From contig OZ026560.1 in the NCBI GenBank assembly GCA_964020155.1, positions 4,885,259-4,949,258 of the forward strand: a stretch of DNA of 64,000 bases. Direction: 5' to 3'. Positions 1 through 23,373 of the stretch are shown in pieces. Source of the DNA: Chondrilla cf. caribensis (Eukaryota; Porifera; Demospongiae; Chondrillida; Chondrillidae). Within the stretch, counting starts at the first letter, position 1; the number at the start of each line of letters is the position of its first letter. Made by a program: the position numbers and the translations under genes. The notes beneath the pieces were generated by a model. That model had not been told where the DNA came from. It saw only the letters and a program-made list of their open reading frames with translations, and did not search any database.

Positions 1-255
1 GGAATTATGGTTGCTCAAGCAATAGTGCTTATTGAGCCTTCGCTCCACTTGGACAACCCCGACAATGTACAATGCTGTCCCTTATTGAGCCTTCCCTCCA
101 CTTCGACAACCCCGACAATGTACAATGCACAATGCTGTCCCTCATTGAGCCTTCGCTCCACTTGGACAACCCCGACAATGCACAATGCTGTCCCTCATTG
201 AGCCTTCCCTCCACTTGGACAACCATGACAATGTACAATGCACAATGCTGTCCCT
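1..255. repeat. Tandem minisatellite, unit about 55-60 bp
   Basis: About four to five imperfect copies of a unit built on attgagccttcgctccactt followed by ggacaaccccgacaatg and an atgctgtccct tail. It is cut by the left window edge. The short ORFs in it are repeat shadows. It lies downstream of nicalin exon 1, presumably in nicalin intron 1. Confidence 0.85.
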
Positions 256-599
256 CACAAGGGCCTCACTATAGCTACTCAAATACCCACAAGATTAGAT
301 CACCAACACAAAATAAACTAATTCGATCAAAAGATTACGAATCGGCAATTAAAATGACAATTGATATGGCATGAAGAGATGATAATACAATACCAAATGC
401 TACACACATAGGGCTAATGTAAGCATATTACATAAAAGAGCTATCACTTCGAACATGATATAAAAGACTAGTATTCAATAGTGCGATCCTATGAAGGCTT
501 AGCTCGTCTAACCACGGTTGATCTGCCCCATCTGAACTCACCACCGCATAGCGCAAGGTGAATAACACCTGCATAAGCCAGGGTAGCTCTTACACTTAC
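256..599. other. Presumed nicalin intron 1, no recognisable feature
   Basis: AT-rich sequence between the tandem repeat and the nicalin exon 1 donor site. I looked on the minus strand for the next conserved nicalin exon and did not find one, so the rest of that gene probably lies left of the window. Confidence 0.5.
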
Positions 600-738
600 C
601 GAAACTAGAAGAACCAATGTCCAGCTGCTGCATCCTGTGTACTGTGAATTGTTGAACACTCTCCGCCGAGCCACACGCAAGAACGAGAATGGAGACAAAT
701 CGAAGGAGCTCCAAAACCAGCTCTGTGTTGTTCGACAT
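600..738 (-). CDS. NCLN: Nicalin, exon 1 (partial; rest off the window)
   Basis: Seen: an ATG at 738 opens 46 codons plus one base, ending at a GTAAGT donor at 599-594. The peptide starts MSNNTELVLELLRFVSILVL, a signal-peptide-like hydrophobic stretch, then has VQQFTVHRMQQLDI. Known: vertebrate nicalin begins with a signal peptide followed by a closely similar FTVYRMQQ-D motif just after cleavage. Nicalin is an ER membrane protein of the aminopeptidase-fold nicastrin family; it pairs with TMEM147 and NOMO in the BOS complex at the ribosome-associated multipass translocon. The exon is divergent to ADPGK, with 179 bp between start codons. Only about 46 residues are visible, so the call rests on the signal peptide plus one motif. 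Confidence 0.7.
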
Positions 739-917
739 ATTTGAAGGGAATTACGCAAGCGAGCCACACACGTGGGACACCACGTGGTTAGCAGCGGCCA
801 TTAGTCTGGCTGCGATAGCCTAGTAATGAATACCTAATGGTAGTTGAACGATATAAGGGTTATACAAGAATTTATACGATATTTGTATTATTACACCGTG
901 TACCTACGTGTGCCGGT
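739..917. promoter_or_regulatory. Short head-to-head spacer, NCLN / ADPGK
   Basis: 179 bp separate the two divergent start codons, so both promoters must lie here or overlap the first exons. I see no clear TATA box. An in-frame ATG at 837 could extend ADPGK upstream by 27 residues. The bidirectional role is inferred from arrangement only. Confidence 0.5.
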
Positions 918-2261
918 ATGGCTCTGGACAGAAGGTTGGAAATTGGCTTAGTTTTATTCGTATCTTCTTTAGTTTATCTGTGGTATGATAGCGGTTCCGT
1001 GGAGTCGGTGGTTGCTAGGAGATGGTCCATTATGGAGGCTACACCCACGAACTACAGTAGAATAGCTGTTGGGTAAGGAACGTCATCTACACGGATGAAT
1101 GGAGCCTCCATTCAGTCATTGTGTGATGTATTTATATTCCACGTTCGCTGTGTGTCCTGGACATCTTGTGTTGTCGATGTATAGTGGGGTGCAGTGAGGA
1201 GGATGGAGACCTGTAGCAGGGAGTGTTGTCAACTGGTGTAAATTGGTTGTGAGAGCAATTCTTGGTAGTGTATGGGTGTGGCCAGTGTGTTTTTCAAGAT
1301 CCAATTTAAGACTGTGATTTGGTGATGGATTGATGGGGTTGATGATGGCAATTGTTAATAGTGATAGTTCTGATGAGTGATAGTGGTGACTATGGTGAGT
1401 GATAGTGGTGACTGTGGTGACATGTGATGAGTGATAGTGGTCACTGTGGTGACGTGTGATGAGTGATAGTGGTGACTGCGGTGACGCATGATAAGTGATA
1501 GTGGTGACTGTGGTGACGTGTGATAAGTGATAGTGGATACTGTGGTGACGTGTGATAAGTGATAGTGGTGACTGCGGTGACGCATGATAAGTGATAGTGG
1601 TGACTGTGGTGACGTGTGATAAGTGATAGTGGATACTGTGGTGACGTGTGATAAGTGATAGTGGTGACTGTGGTGACGCATGATAAGTGATAGTGGTGAC
1701 TGTGGTGACGTGTGATAAGTGATAGTGGTGACTGTGGTGACGTGTGATAAGTGATAGTGGTGACTGTGGTGACGCGTGATAAGTGATAGTGGTGACTGTG
1801 GTGACGTGTGATAAGTGATAGTGGTTACTGTGGTCACGTGTGATGAGTGATAGTGGTGACTGTGGTGACGTGTGATGAGTGATAGTGGATACTGTGGTGA
1901 CGTGCGATACTGGTTGTAACTATCTAACCTTCATCCCTATAATCATTGCATGTTATTATTATTCAGAGAAATATTGAAATGCTTTTATCTTCAGCCTATC
2001 CTTTTGCAGAGTAAATGCCAATTTAGATCTCATTGTCTCTGCTACCAAGCTGCTGAATGCCCTGGGGGTTCCCCCTCGAGATCCAGAACTGCTTGACGTT
2101 CTTAACAAAGATGACGACCTCTCACAATTGTTATCGCATTCAATGGAATCTTGTCTAGCAGTGGAGAGGTTCTTTGCCGATTTGAACAGGTTTAAAGAAA
2201 TTGTGAAAACTGCAGAAGAAGGTTCATTTCATCATGAGGTATGTAGTAGGTTGACTATTCT

Positions 2262-2305
<44 letters not shown>

Positions 2306-3449
2306 GTGTGTGTGTGTGTGTGTGTGTTTTGTTTTTTAATTCATATTTGATCATATGTAATTGCCATGACATGATTCTCTCTTTGTGTAGTTTTACATAG
2401 GCGGGAATGCAGCATTGATGGCACAGAAGCTGACTGAGCTGACACCAGACACTACCAAGATCTTCCTGGGAGGTCCCATTGGACAGAAATTGAGACAGCT
2501 GTTGAGCCCCAGAGTTACTACCCCGCCCCCAAGCCTATCAGACGAGGTACACATGATCCTGGAGTACTCCACCGGGGATCAGTGGGGGAACATGACAGCG
2601 AGGTGCTCTAACAGAGTCATCTTCTCAAATGATATTGCAAATTCAGAGCTGAGAGCAGTGGATGACTTCTTCGATTACATACGGTCTAGCAAACCAGACC
2701 TTGTTGTTGTGTCTGGGGCTCACTTGCTGGAGAGATATGCTCGGACATTTTGGCTGAAAAAATTACAACTGTTGTCAGATCATTTGAAAGGGATTTCCCC
2801 TTCTTTACCTCTACACTTGGAGTTGGCAAGCATAGGCAATATGGAGCTGGTAAAGGATCTGCTACCAACTCTCCTTCCCCACACCCCCTCCCTGGGGTTG
2901 AATGAACAGGAGTTGAAATCATCGGTCATGGCAAGTGATGGACCAAAGGAACTACTCTCTGGTATGGATCCACCTGAAGTGGGCGTGGTTGCTGATGCAC
3001 TGTATTGGCTTCTTTCCAAATATGGTAATTTTGACGGACGGGATGTAAACAATGTCCTCAGCCGCATTCACTTCCATTCTCTTCGATTTCACATCATTGC
3101 TCACTTCACCAGTACTTGGACCAGTGGGCCAGTAGCTGTCGTCAAAGGAACTGAAATTGCTGGCAAACAAGCGTGTGACGATGATGTCATTATCCCATCC
3201 AAGATGTCCTTAAAGATACCAAAATCATTTGTTCTTTCAATTCAAGACAGAGAACTCCGGAACAATCCACACGTATTTGACCCCAACTCACCACAGTTGT
3301 CATGGAAACGAGGTAGGGTGGAGTTCCACTTCAGTCCAGTTCTCGTCTGCACAAATCCGCTGAAGACCGTCGGTCTGGGTGATGCCATCTCGTCAACGGG
3401 CCTCCTCTACAGTCAGTACTTGGGAGTTCCTTTCAGTGGACATGTTTGA
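918..3449 (+). CDS. ADPGK: ADP-dependent glucokinase
   Basis: Phosphorylates glucose using ADP as donor (ADP + glucose to AMP + glucose-6-phosphate); the animal enzyme is ER-associated. Exons: 918-1072, 2010-2238, 2391-3449, all joining in phase, about 480 codons (human about 497). The N-terminus MALDRRLEIGLVLFVSSLVY is a hydrophobic signal/anchor. The exon 1-2 junction reads AVGVNANLDLIVSATKLLNALG, the conserved family start. Exon 3 carries FYIGGNAALMAQ, the middle segment with LVVVSGAHLLE, and near the C-terminus VGLGDAISS; the Asp of this GxGD motif is the catalytic base in ADP-dependent sugar kinases. Intron 1 carries a 30-bp minisatellite and intron 2 a (GT)n run. The gene is convergent with LINS1 (stops 224 bp apart). 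An alternative in-frame start exists at 837; I chose 918 because it begins right at the hydrophobic segment. Confidence 0.93.
1370..1908. repeat. 30-bp minisatellite in ADPGK intron 1
   Basis: About 18 copies of a roughly 30-bp unit (gtgataagtgatagtggtga plus ctgtggtgac) with point variants such as gatactgtgg and gacgcatgat. It makes a 160-residue minus-strand ORF of His/Ser/Thr repeats that is not a gene. Confidence 0.95.
2265..2328. repeat. (GT)n microsatellite, ADPGK intron 2
   Basis: Interrupted (TG)n run between exons 2 and 3, with one c interruption near its middle. Confidence 0.95.
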
Positions 3450-3673
3450 CACACCAGGGAGGGGGGAGGGGTCCCTTTAGAGATATAATATTATGTAGTT
3501 TTTATGTTGATTATATACACAGACGTGTATGTATTTATATGTTCATTGAATTCATTGTCGGCATTGGCTTACTCAATCATTCAAATTGTCATCATATTAT
3601 AATAATGTTAATTTTCATTGTATCCGTTTAATATTATGAACAAAACAACAAATTACTGTATGCAAATATACAA

Positions 3674-4350
3674 TCACTTTGTTACAAGGTGTCTCTGATG
3701 AATTTCATCGATGAGGTCACAGCATTGTCTGAAATTCTCCTCAATGAGACCTCTCTCACACATCCTGCCCAGTTTTAGTCGAAGCTGAAGGAGACATTGA
3801 TTATACCTTGCAAGGTTTGACCCCTGCGCCTGGCAAATAGGGTCTTCCTTGGCAAAAGTGTCATCTCCTGTTAGCTCCAAAGAGAAAGCTTCTATTGGCT
3901 CTGACAAGGTACCTTCTTCACTTGTTAACTGTGAAGAGAGATTTGATTCTGTTACTGGTTGAGTTGAGAGATCTTCCAAGCACATTCTTTTTGAGGAGGT
4001 TTCATCTTTGGATGGTGGTGAGCCTCCTATATCCTCAAGACCCATTTCCACGTTCAAATCATGTTCCAAATCGGATTCAGTCTTTACATCACTTTCACTG
4101 GAAACATCAGAAGCTGCATCAAACCTTTCACAAACAGCTACAACTTGTTCCCAAGATGTCAATGTGTACTCTAAATACTGAGTAAGGAACTGCAGAAACT
4201 CCCTATCTCCTGAAGCTATGAATTCCATTAACATTGTTGCATCAAATGACACAGATTTCATAAAAGAGAGAAATAATTTGTGTGGACAGCAAGCGGACAG
4301 GAAGTAGGTACAGCTAGGAGGAAAATGGCTGCAGGGGAAGAGAAACAGAA

Positions 4351-4394
<44 letters not shown>

Positions 4395-4424
4395 ACACAC
4401 ATTCACACACACACACATGTACAC

Positions 4425-4466
<42 letters not shown>

Positions 4467-4494
4467 TCACACACACACACATGTACACACACGC

Positions 4495-4533
<39 letters not shown>

Positions 4534-4542
4534 CACACACGC

Positions 4543-4584
<42 letters not shown>

Positions 4585-5703
4585 CAATATTTCATTTCCA
4601 TTGCTATAAAGCTGTGTACACAAGAATAGTGTTGTCAGCAATGATTTGTCACTATCACTGATCAGTTGGAGTAAAATTCTGTCTAAATTAAACGAGATAG
4701 AACCAACGAAAGCACTTTTATCAAACCATGCAATTGACACTTTCTGGAACTTATCACAAACTGAACCAAACAGGGAATACAATTCTTTCTCCAGTTTAAA
4801 GGCTTTTTGAGAGGAAAATATTACCATACATTGAAGGGCAAGGACCAATAGGGACCTTAGGAAGGCTGACAATAGCTCATTGTCCTCACAATCTCTTTGA
4901 GGAGACACCACAGTCCATTCTTCTCCAGCACACACCACACAACAATCCAACCACTTGCTAAATCGGAGGACGACCAGGTCAACATTGAGGATGTCTTTCA
5001 AAGTTGTCAAAACTAACTCGTGTGAACAGCTCTCCTCTGAATCAAGGGCTGAGAGAATGTGAAAACAAACACGACACAGTTTCTTCAGCTGTAGGTTAGA
5101 TGTGCAGTGTGGACAGAGTCTTGTCAGCTTTGGGTAGTGATCTACAATGGTCTGCCTACATTCTGGCCTGCCGGAGTCACATTTCCATATTGATTTAGTG
5201 AAATTCAGAACTGGGACAAGAGCATGTGTGGATTTAGAAACAGAACCTATAACACAAACCCAGCAATCCAAAATGGCCTTCCAGACGCTGCCCAGAAGAT
5301 GACTAGTCTCTTTCAAATCCTTTTGCTCTGTCTTTCCTTGGATTTGCCTCCTTAAGGTGCTGACGACAGAGATGACGACTTCTAATTTGAGCTGACCGTT
5401 AAGAGTTTCAAGTTCCGAACAATCCGATGGAAGTAAGCTTTCAAAAACTTCCCCAGGTATCGAATTGGGAGGAGTGATTTGAAGGATGCTTGTCAAAGCT
5501 CTACTGGAACAGTAGCAGACGTATTTGTCCTCAGATTGCAAGTGAACTAGTAATTTGGACACAGTTGCACTAGTTTCGGAGAAGTAATCCGTCGTGGTGC
5601 TTTTTCCATTTGAGTATTCTTGTCGAACTCGCGAAAGCCAGCACAAGAGCGAACCGCGGGACATGCTGATAAGGGGGTTTCCCTTACGTGTCCGTATCCC
5701 CAT
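3674..5703 (-). CDS. LINS1: Protein Lines homolog 1-like
   Basis: Two exons: 4583-5703 and 3674-4328. The exon 1 donor AG|GTGTGTG is the first repeat of a long (GT)n tract. The acceptor is CTGCAG at 4334-4329, with an alternative in-phase CTAG acceptor a few codons downstream. The product is about 592 residues, rich in helix and cysteine. Family evidence: PHKLFLSFMKSVSFDATML followed by EFIASGDREFLQFLTQYLEY and a WEQ segment resembles the Lines C-terminal-half signature (FD-SVL--FL--E--FL-Y---YL), and the end contains ARYNQCLLQLRLKL. Known: Drosophila lines modulates Wingless signalling in the hindgut and segments; human LINS1 variants cause intellectual disability; the molecular activity is not known. 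An acidic, Ser-rich insert (about residues 430-520) is divergent. It is head-to-head with the coiled-coil gene (172 bp between starts). Confidence 0.68.
4353..4582. repeat. (AC)n/(GT)n microsatellite filling the LINS1 intron
   Basis: Nearly all of the 254-bp intron is (AC)n with atgtac and attc interruptions. On the sense strand the donor GT is the first unit of the repeat. Confidence 0.97.
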
Positions 5704-5875
5704 GGCAACGAAGCAGATTGGTCTCGGAAAGATGGTCTATCTCCCAATCAACAGTTGAGGTAAGAGGGTTATAATGGTTTAACTGTTAGTAAAACGAGTG
5801 AAATGGTGTATTTTTCTTACCTCTTAGAATTGCTTCGAAGCCTTTTTGTTCCTTGTTGAGCTGGTATGATCGATC
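5704..5875. promoter_or_regulatory. Head-to-head spacer, LINS1 / coiled-coil gene
   Basis: 172 bp between divergent start codons. No clear TATA box. A shared promoter is inferred from the arrangement. Confidence 0.45.
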
Positions 5876-8800
5876 ATGGAGGACGCGCTTAAGGTCGTGG
5901 AAGACAGGAAGAAAAAGAGGCAGCAAGCAGAAGTCCAAGAGACTCTAGATAACATCCAAAAGAGGATATCATTAGCTTTGAACGAATATGAGTATAACAG
6001 AAAGCCTCCCATCCCTCCCTCAGAGGTGTCCGAAGCCGACACAATCACCATCGAAGATCCCTCCTCGCTGTACGAGGTACTGACGGACGTCAAGAAGCGC
6101 CAGAAGTACCAAAAGCAGTCCACGGTCGTCATTGTCGAGTACGAGGACAGAATTGACGAGAGAACGCAAATTTTAAGTCAAATAGAAGAGTTCTTTAACG
6201 AAAGTCAATCCAGTGGCGCCCAGAAGTTACTGGAGGAAGTAGAATCGGAGGAGGTTGATCTTGTGGATGCTACTGCTGGGATTGAAGAAGCTCTCGATGT
6301 GGCAAAGAGGGCAACTGACCGACTGTCTGCTCTTCAAAGCGAAATGATTCGTCTCCTCACAATCAATACTCAGTACCCGGACACCAAGAAGGGCCGCAAG
6401 AAAATGGAGAAAGCTCTTCTGAAGGCACAAGAAGAGGTACAGGAGTTGACAGACAGTCTCGTGAACACAGCGGCAGACCTAAAGCTGACCGAACAGCGAA
6501 GAGATGAGCTCAAGATGAAGCTTGACGCAAAGAACTCCGAGATTAGCAAACTCAAGAAAGAGTCTGACAAAGTGAAACAACTAACCATAGCTAACAATTC
6601 TTTGCAAAGAGATATGGATAATCTCAAGTCAGTTTTGCAGAAGACAAGGGGGGAGTTAGAAGCCTTGAAAAATATGAAACTTGCTCCAAAACCACCTCCC
6701 ACAGTAGACGGGGCCAAAGTAGCAGAGCTGGAGACCAGAGTGTCTGCACTTCAGAAAGAGGTTGAGGATCACTTGACGGCCAAACAGGTGCTTGAAGACC
6801 GCTTGAAGGAAGCTGATGCACATCACGAATCTGAAATGAAGAGATTGCAGGAAAGTTATGAGATTGAAATGAACGAAATGAGGGACAAATTTGAGGATCA
6901 AATAAAGAGTCTGGTCGATGTGGATGATTCTTTTGAAGACACTGGCGATGGGTTGGATGTGGCTGACACTGTTGAGGACAGAGAAGACCCTCCTTCTCCT
7001 CCTCCTCCTCCTGTGGACTCATCACAGCAACCTCCCTGTGATAATCCTCCCAACATCCAAAACACTGAAGACCCTGATCCTGCCAAGCTGACTAATACGG
7101 AAGAACCTGCATCTACACATGAGATGCCAGAAGGTAAGGAACCAGAGAAGGAGAATGTGCTTGTATTGACCTCGAAAACAGTGTCAGATCGTTCCCCAGC
7201 GTCCTCCCCCCTCGGCTCAGACAGTGGACACTCCGGAAAGGTATCAGTCAACAACTCCTCCACTCCCACCATGAACGCTCTCACAGTCCGGCAGATGGAA
7301 ACGTACACCAAAGAACAGATTGAGAAACTCAAGAGTGAACTGGCTGAGAATGATCGCAAATGGAAAGCAGAAGTGGCAGAGGTTCGAAACAGGAGTAAAA
7401 AGACGATCACATCCGTGAAGGCACAGTTGGTGGAAGCTCAGAACAAACACAGCCAAGAAGTGGACACTTTGAAGAAGGATTTGACAGAGAAGGCAAATTC
7501 AATTGCAGAGTTGGAATCAAAGTACCAAAGTCTCGAGAACAAACTAAAACTTTCAGAAGAAGAGAAAGATAGAATAACAGACCAGTTTGAGCAGTCTGTG
7601 AGCCATCTCACTGAAGCAAAGCAAGCCCTCACACATCTACAAAAGCTAGTAGTTGATCTCGAGACACAACCCGAGGAGGTCGCTGCGGAGATGAGGGACC
7701 TTATCAGTCGCAGCATTCAGTGGAGTACTCCGCCCATCTCACGCCCTCCCACGACGATGCCAGGAGCAGTAGGTACTGGAGAGCACAGTGGACTTCCTCA
7801 GGATGTAGTATCACCAAAGCAGGGGACAAGTCAGCATGGGACAGAATCAACCAAGTCTGTGTCTAGCAGACCAAACCTCACGCCATCCACGGTCCTTGAC
7901 CCACAGCTGTGTGTACGTCACTCCCCATATTCCTCCCAGGCATCACTTCTCAACTTCACCAAGTCGGCCACTCCTCAGTTATCCTCCTCACCAGTTGTTG
8001 TCCCGATGTCTCCTGTGCAAACAATCACACCTCCGATTGCCCATGGTCCAGTAAGTCTCCACGACTCTTCACTTCGACGTTCACTTGTCCTCAGCTCTCC
8101 TGTTGGACAAGAAGAGAATGACATATGGAACAACACGCAGCCAATCAGACGTCACCAAGGTCACATGTCCGTCACACCAGCTGTGGTCCAGCTATCGGCC
8201 AACCATCCTGTAGTAAAGGAATGGGTGAAGGCTTACAACTCCGTCCTGGTGTTCAAGGACCATCTTGCTGACATCATCACCGAACACTTCTCAGAAGACC
8301 TGGTGTCAGCCTTAATGGACATGGACAAGCTTGACTTCTCTTTAGACTCAGAAGTTCAAGGTCAGATCACTCAGATGAGGTGCAGCCTAGCTCTTCTCCT
8401 GCACCAGATAGAGCATGTTCTCCAGGAAGCTCTCTCTCAAGCTGCTATGGATCATTCCCACAGCAAACCAGAAGGAACCTCTGACGACAACAGTTGTGTT
8501 CTTAAAGAAAACTCTAAACTGAAAGTTGAAGTCAAAGGTTTGGAGGACCAGTTGGCTACAAAGGAAAAGAGTCACAAACTGGAGATGCAGCGCAGCCAAG
8601 AGGCGATAACCCAGTTGGAATCCACTGTAATGAGTTTACAGAAGGAAATAGCCTCGATGCGACGCAAAGCTAAAGAGCTCGGAACCAATCAAGAGGAAAT
8701 AGTCATGTTCACTCGATTGGACTCGGAGCGCAACGAGAAAAACCTGAACGAGGCTCTTCGCCGAGGAACTATCTCTCCGGATGATGTTGCTGAGGTTAAG

Positions 8801-9613
8801 CAGACCATGTCTGAATACGTGGGTTTACAGGCAGACAGGTTCGCCCACCTCACAAGAGGACTCCAACAGAAACATTTGCAGAGGAAGTTACTGTCATCGT
8901 TGGAGGAATCCGAGCAGACTGAGTCGAATCAGGAAGTGAGGGGCAGAGCACAAGAATTGCAGAAGAAGCAACAAGTACAGTGGTCCCTGGAGATGAACAC
9001 AATGTCGCTGAAGAGAGAGAAGTTGGCTCGGGTGTTAACGATGAAGCTATCAGAGATGGAGACCACCACTGGGATGTTCCTGATCAAGCCTATCATATGT
9101 AACTCTCCGTCCACTCTTGCTTCTCCTATCATCACACCGATCAGGAAGCCACTCCCTCGAAGGTTCAGCATTGTGTTGCCACAGCGACCAAGTAAGCCGG
9201 CAATTCCTTTGCAACCCGATGTGAAGGTTGTTCGTATAATGAGAGGATCGGGCTCAAAGAGTGGCGACAATCCTGAAGACTGTCAAAGACACCCAAAATT
9301 GAAATTAATAGAGAAGCTCTTGAGCCAGAAGAAAATACGGGATCAAGAAAACATACAAAGTGATAAACCAAGGCTTACAAAGACTCCCCCCTTGTTGAAG
9401 AAAACTCAAAAAGACACTCCTGTACGAGAATGGAGTGTGATTACATCTCGCATGGAAGAACCATCCATTGTTCCTCCTTCTCTTCCGAAATTATATGAAA
9501 TGGACTGCAGTGTGAAGCAGGTGTTCCCTCTCAATGTTAAGTGTCACGGGACCAAGGGGAAAACCCCATCACCACTGCTTCCACCCATCAAATTACCTGA
9601 GACTGCACATTAA
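5876..9613 (+). CDS. 1245-residue single-exon coiled-coil protein, family not recognised
   Basis: One uninterrupted frame of 1245 codons, unusual among the intron-rich neighbours. Seen: a helical start (MEDALKVVEDRKKKRQQAEV); a helical and coiled-coil region at about residues 60-345 with dense Lys/Glu heptads; an acidic Pro/Ser-rich linker at about 350-460 (DPPSPPPPPVDSS); a second coiled coil at about 470-600; a Ser/Pro/Thr-rich stretch at about 610-770; a conserved-looking helical block at about 775-865 (HPVVKEWVKAYN, then FKDHLADIITEHF); a third coiled coil at about 870-940; then FTRLDSERNEKNLNEALRRG and a YVGLQADRFAHL segment at about 944-1010; and a basic, low-complexity C-terminus. The start has MEDALKVVEDRKKKRQQAEV with no upstream in-frame alternative. 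A remote likeness to the FAM186 family (N-terminal helical region) is possible but I cannot establish it. No catalytic motif is visible. A structural or scaffold role is inference. Confidence 0.8.
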   Translation: MEDALKVVEDRKKKRQQAEVQETLDNIQKRISLALNEYEYNRKPPIPPSEVSEADTITIEDPSSLYEVLTDVKKRQKYQKQSTVVIVEYEDRIDERTQILSQIEEFFNESQSSGAQKLLEEVESEEVDLVDATAGIEEALDVAKRATDRLSALQSEMIRLLTINTQYPDTKKGRKKMEKALLKAQEEVQELTDSLVNTAADLKLTEQRRDELKMKLDAKNSEISKLKKESDKVKQLTIANNSLQRDMDNLKSVLQKTRGELEALKNMKLAPKPPPTVDGAKVAELETRVSALQKEVEDHLTAKQVLEDRLKEADAHHESEMKRLQESYEIEMNEMRDKFEDQIKSLVDVDDSFEDTGDGLDVADTVEDREDPPSPPPPPVDSSQQPPCDNPPNIQNTEDPDPAKLTNTEEPASTHEMPEGKEPEKENVLVLTSKTVSDRSPASSPLGSDSGHSGKVSVNNSSTPTMNALTVRQMETYTKEQIEKLKSELAENDRKWKAEVAEVRNRSKKTITSVKAQLVEAQNKHSQEVDTLKKDLTEKANSIAELESKYQSLENKLKLSEEEKDRITDQFEQSVSHLTEAKQALTHLQKLVVDLETQPEEVAAEMRDLISRSIQWSTPPISRPPTTMPGAVGTGEHSGLPQDVVSPKQGTSQHGTESTKSVSSRPNLTPSTVLDPQLCVRHSPYSSQASLLNFTKSATPQLSSSPVVVPMSPVQTITPPIAHGPVSLHDSSLRRSLVLSSPVGQEENDIWNNTQPIRRHQGHMSVTPAVVQLSANHPVVKEWVKAYNSVLVFKDHLADIITEHFSEDLVSALMDMDKLDFSLDSEVQGQITQMRCSLALLLHQIEHVLQEALSQAAMDHSHSKPEGTSDDNSCVLKENSKLKVEVKGLEDQLATKEKSHKLEMQRSQEAITQLESTVMSLQKEIASMRRKAKELGTNQEEIVMFTRLDSERNEKNLNEALRRGTISPDDVAEVKQTMSEYVGLQADRFAHLTRGLQQKHLQRKLLSSLEESEQTESNQEVRGRAQELQKKQQVQWSLEMNTMSLKREKLARVLTMKLSEMETTTGMFLIKPIICNSPSTLASPIITPIRKPLPRRFSIVLPQRPSKPAIPLQPDVKVVRIMRGSGSKSGDNPEDCQRHPKLKLIEKLLSQKKIRDQENIQSDKPRLTKTPPLLKKTQKDTPVREWSVITSRMEEPSIVPPSLPKLYEMDCSVKQVFPLNVKCHGTKGKTPSPLLPPIKLPETAH

Positions 9614-10538
9614 TGTTGTTTGTACCATCACTCGTTGCTATGACTTCTTTATAATCTCTGTAAATTCTTATAATCTCATTTATATTATATATATTATTAT
9701 TATGTGCTTATATTTTGAATTTATAATCGAAATATAATATAAACGTTAACCATAAATAAGACACTACAACATAAAATTAGAGCATTTAAGTCCAATTTTA
9801 TATATTACACATGAATTGAGCATATACATATACACATATTTTACAATTAAATTAAATAAATATAATAAACATTTATTATAGCAATATCATTATATGATAT
9901 GATAGTCAATACATATATACTAATTTTGTGTGCAGGGGAAAAATTAAACGCAATTCACTAGCCAAAAGATTATTTGCTCCAAACACTTGGACAGCTTACT
10001 GCTGTCTTTGTCAAGTGGCATGAAATACATACAGGGCCACACGACAACACCTAGCCAATCTACCATTTTTGCAATTTTGTGTACACTATATAATCCTGTA
10101 TGTTATAATGTATTGAATATAATTATTATATTGTTACATAGATATGTGTATATATTATTATTATTATTTAAATATGTGTATGATAGATATTAGATGTGTA
10201 TATACTCATACATATTAAATGATTGATTGTAATTGTCATTCAAAATGGCCAATTACTATTATTATGCTGACGCGGTAACAAGTGTGTACTGTATAACATA
10301 AATTCAATTCTATAACAAAAATACTCTAATAAGAAACTTGAATAGAATAATACAACAGTTAAATAATGTAGAGTACAGGCAATACACAGTGCAATAATCT
10401 CTTATAATATGAACACCTTAAATGCAGGAACAATAAGAATATCAACTGATGACATATTCCACACAATGCTCTCCAAAAACTACAACACACACAGAGATAA
10501 TTATAGAATACAGTTGAGCAAACTTAGTACAAGGGTTA
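9614..10538. other. AT-rich convergent intergenic region
   Basis: About 925 bp between the stop codons of the coiled-coil gene and the NEDD4-type gene. It is strongly AT-rich with ata/tat runs and should contain both 3' UTRs. I see no gene or RNA in it. Confidence 0.7.
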
Positions 10539-19032
<8,494 letters not shown>

Positions 19033-19492
19033 CGATAAACACTCGTAATCCGCTATTCAGGTGGAATCCAATAGCCGAGCGAACTGGTCCTATTTGCTTC
19101 GTTAACGAACTTATACGGAAGCAGGAGGCGGGACGACGCTACACACACTTACACCATAGATAATACAACCGCACATTATCTATACTCACACATATAATAT
19201 GCTCAACATGTGTGCGAATACTATAAATACCACAGGTCTAGCCACTTACACGAAATTGCCTATTATTGTGCAACTTCCCCATCCGGCATGTGGGCAACAG
19301 AGGAAATGTGACGGTCTCGTGCTCGTCACGGGATGCGATCGTGCATAAATAACGCTAGTCTAGCTAGCTAGACTAACTTAACGCGTGGGACGGACAATAT
19401 GGCCGCCTACCGTCATTCCATCCATTCTGCTATCTGTTGTTTGAAATCGATAAGCCAGTACGCAACTCGACGTGTTCAGAGCTAACTAGTTG
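19033..19492. promoter_or_regulatory. Head-to-head spacer, NEDD4-type ligase / PIGB
   Basis: 460 bp between divergent start codons. It contains 5' UTRs and presumably both promoters. A short gctagctagc-type palindrome lies near 19361-19374. No TATA box recognised. Confidence 0.45.

Positions 19493-23373
<3,881 letters not shown>

Noticed and set aside
837..917. N-terminal extension of ADPGK from the ATG at 837
   Set aside because: Possible but the added 27 residues precede the signal-like segment and are not expected in the family; kept as an alternative only.
1355..1837. 160-codon minus-strand ORF in ADPGK intron 1
   Set aside because: Pure minisatellite translation.
4351..4582. Long Val-Cys-rich tail of the 450-codon minus-strand ORF
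   Set aside because: It is read-through of the LINS1 intron microsatellite past the GT donor at 4582.
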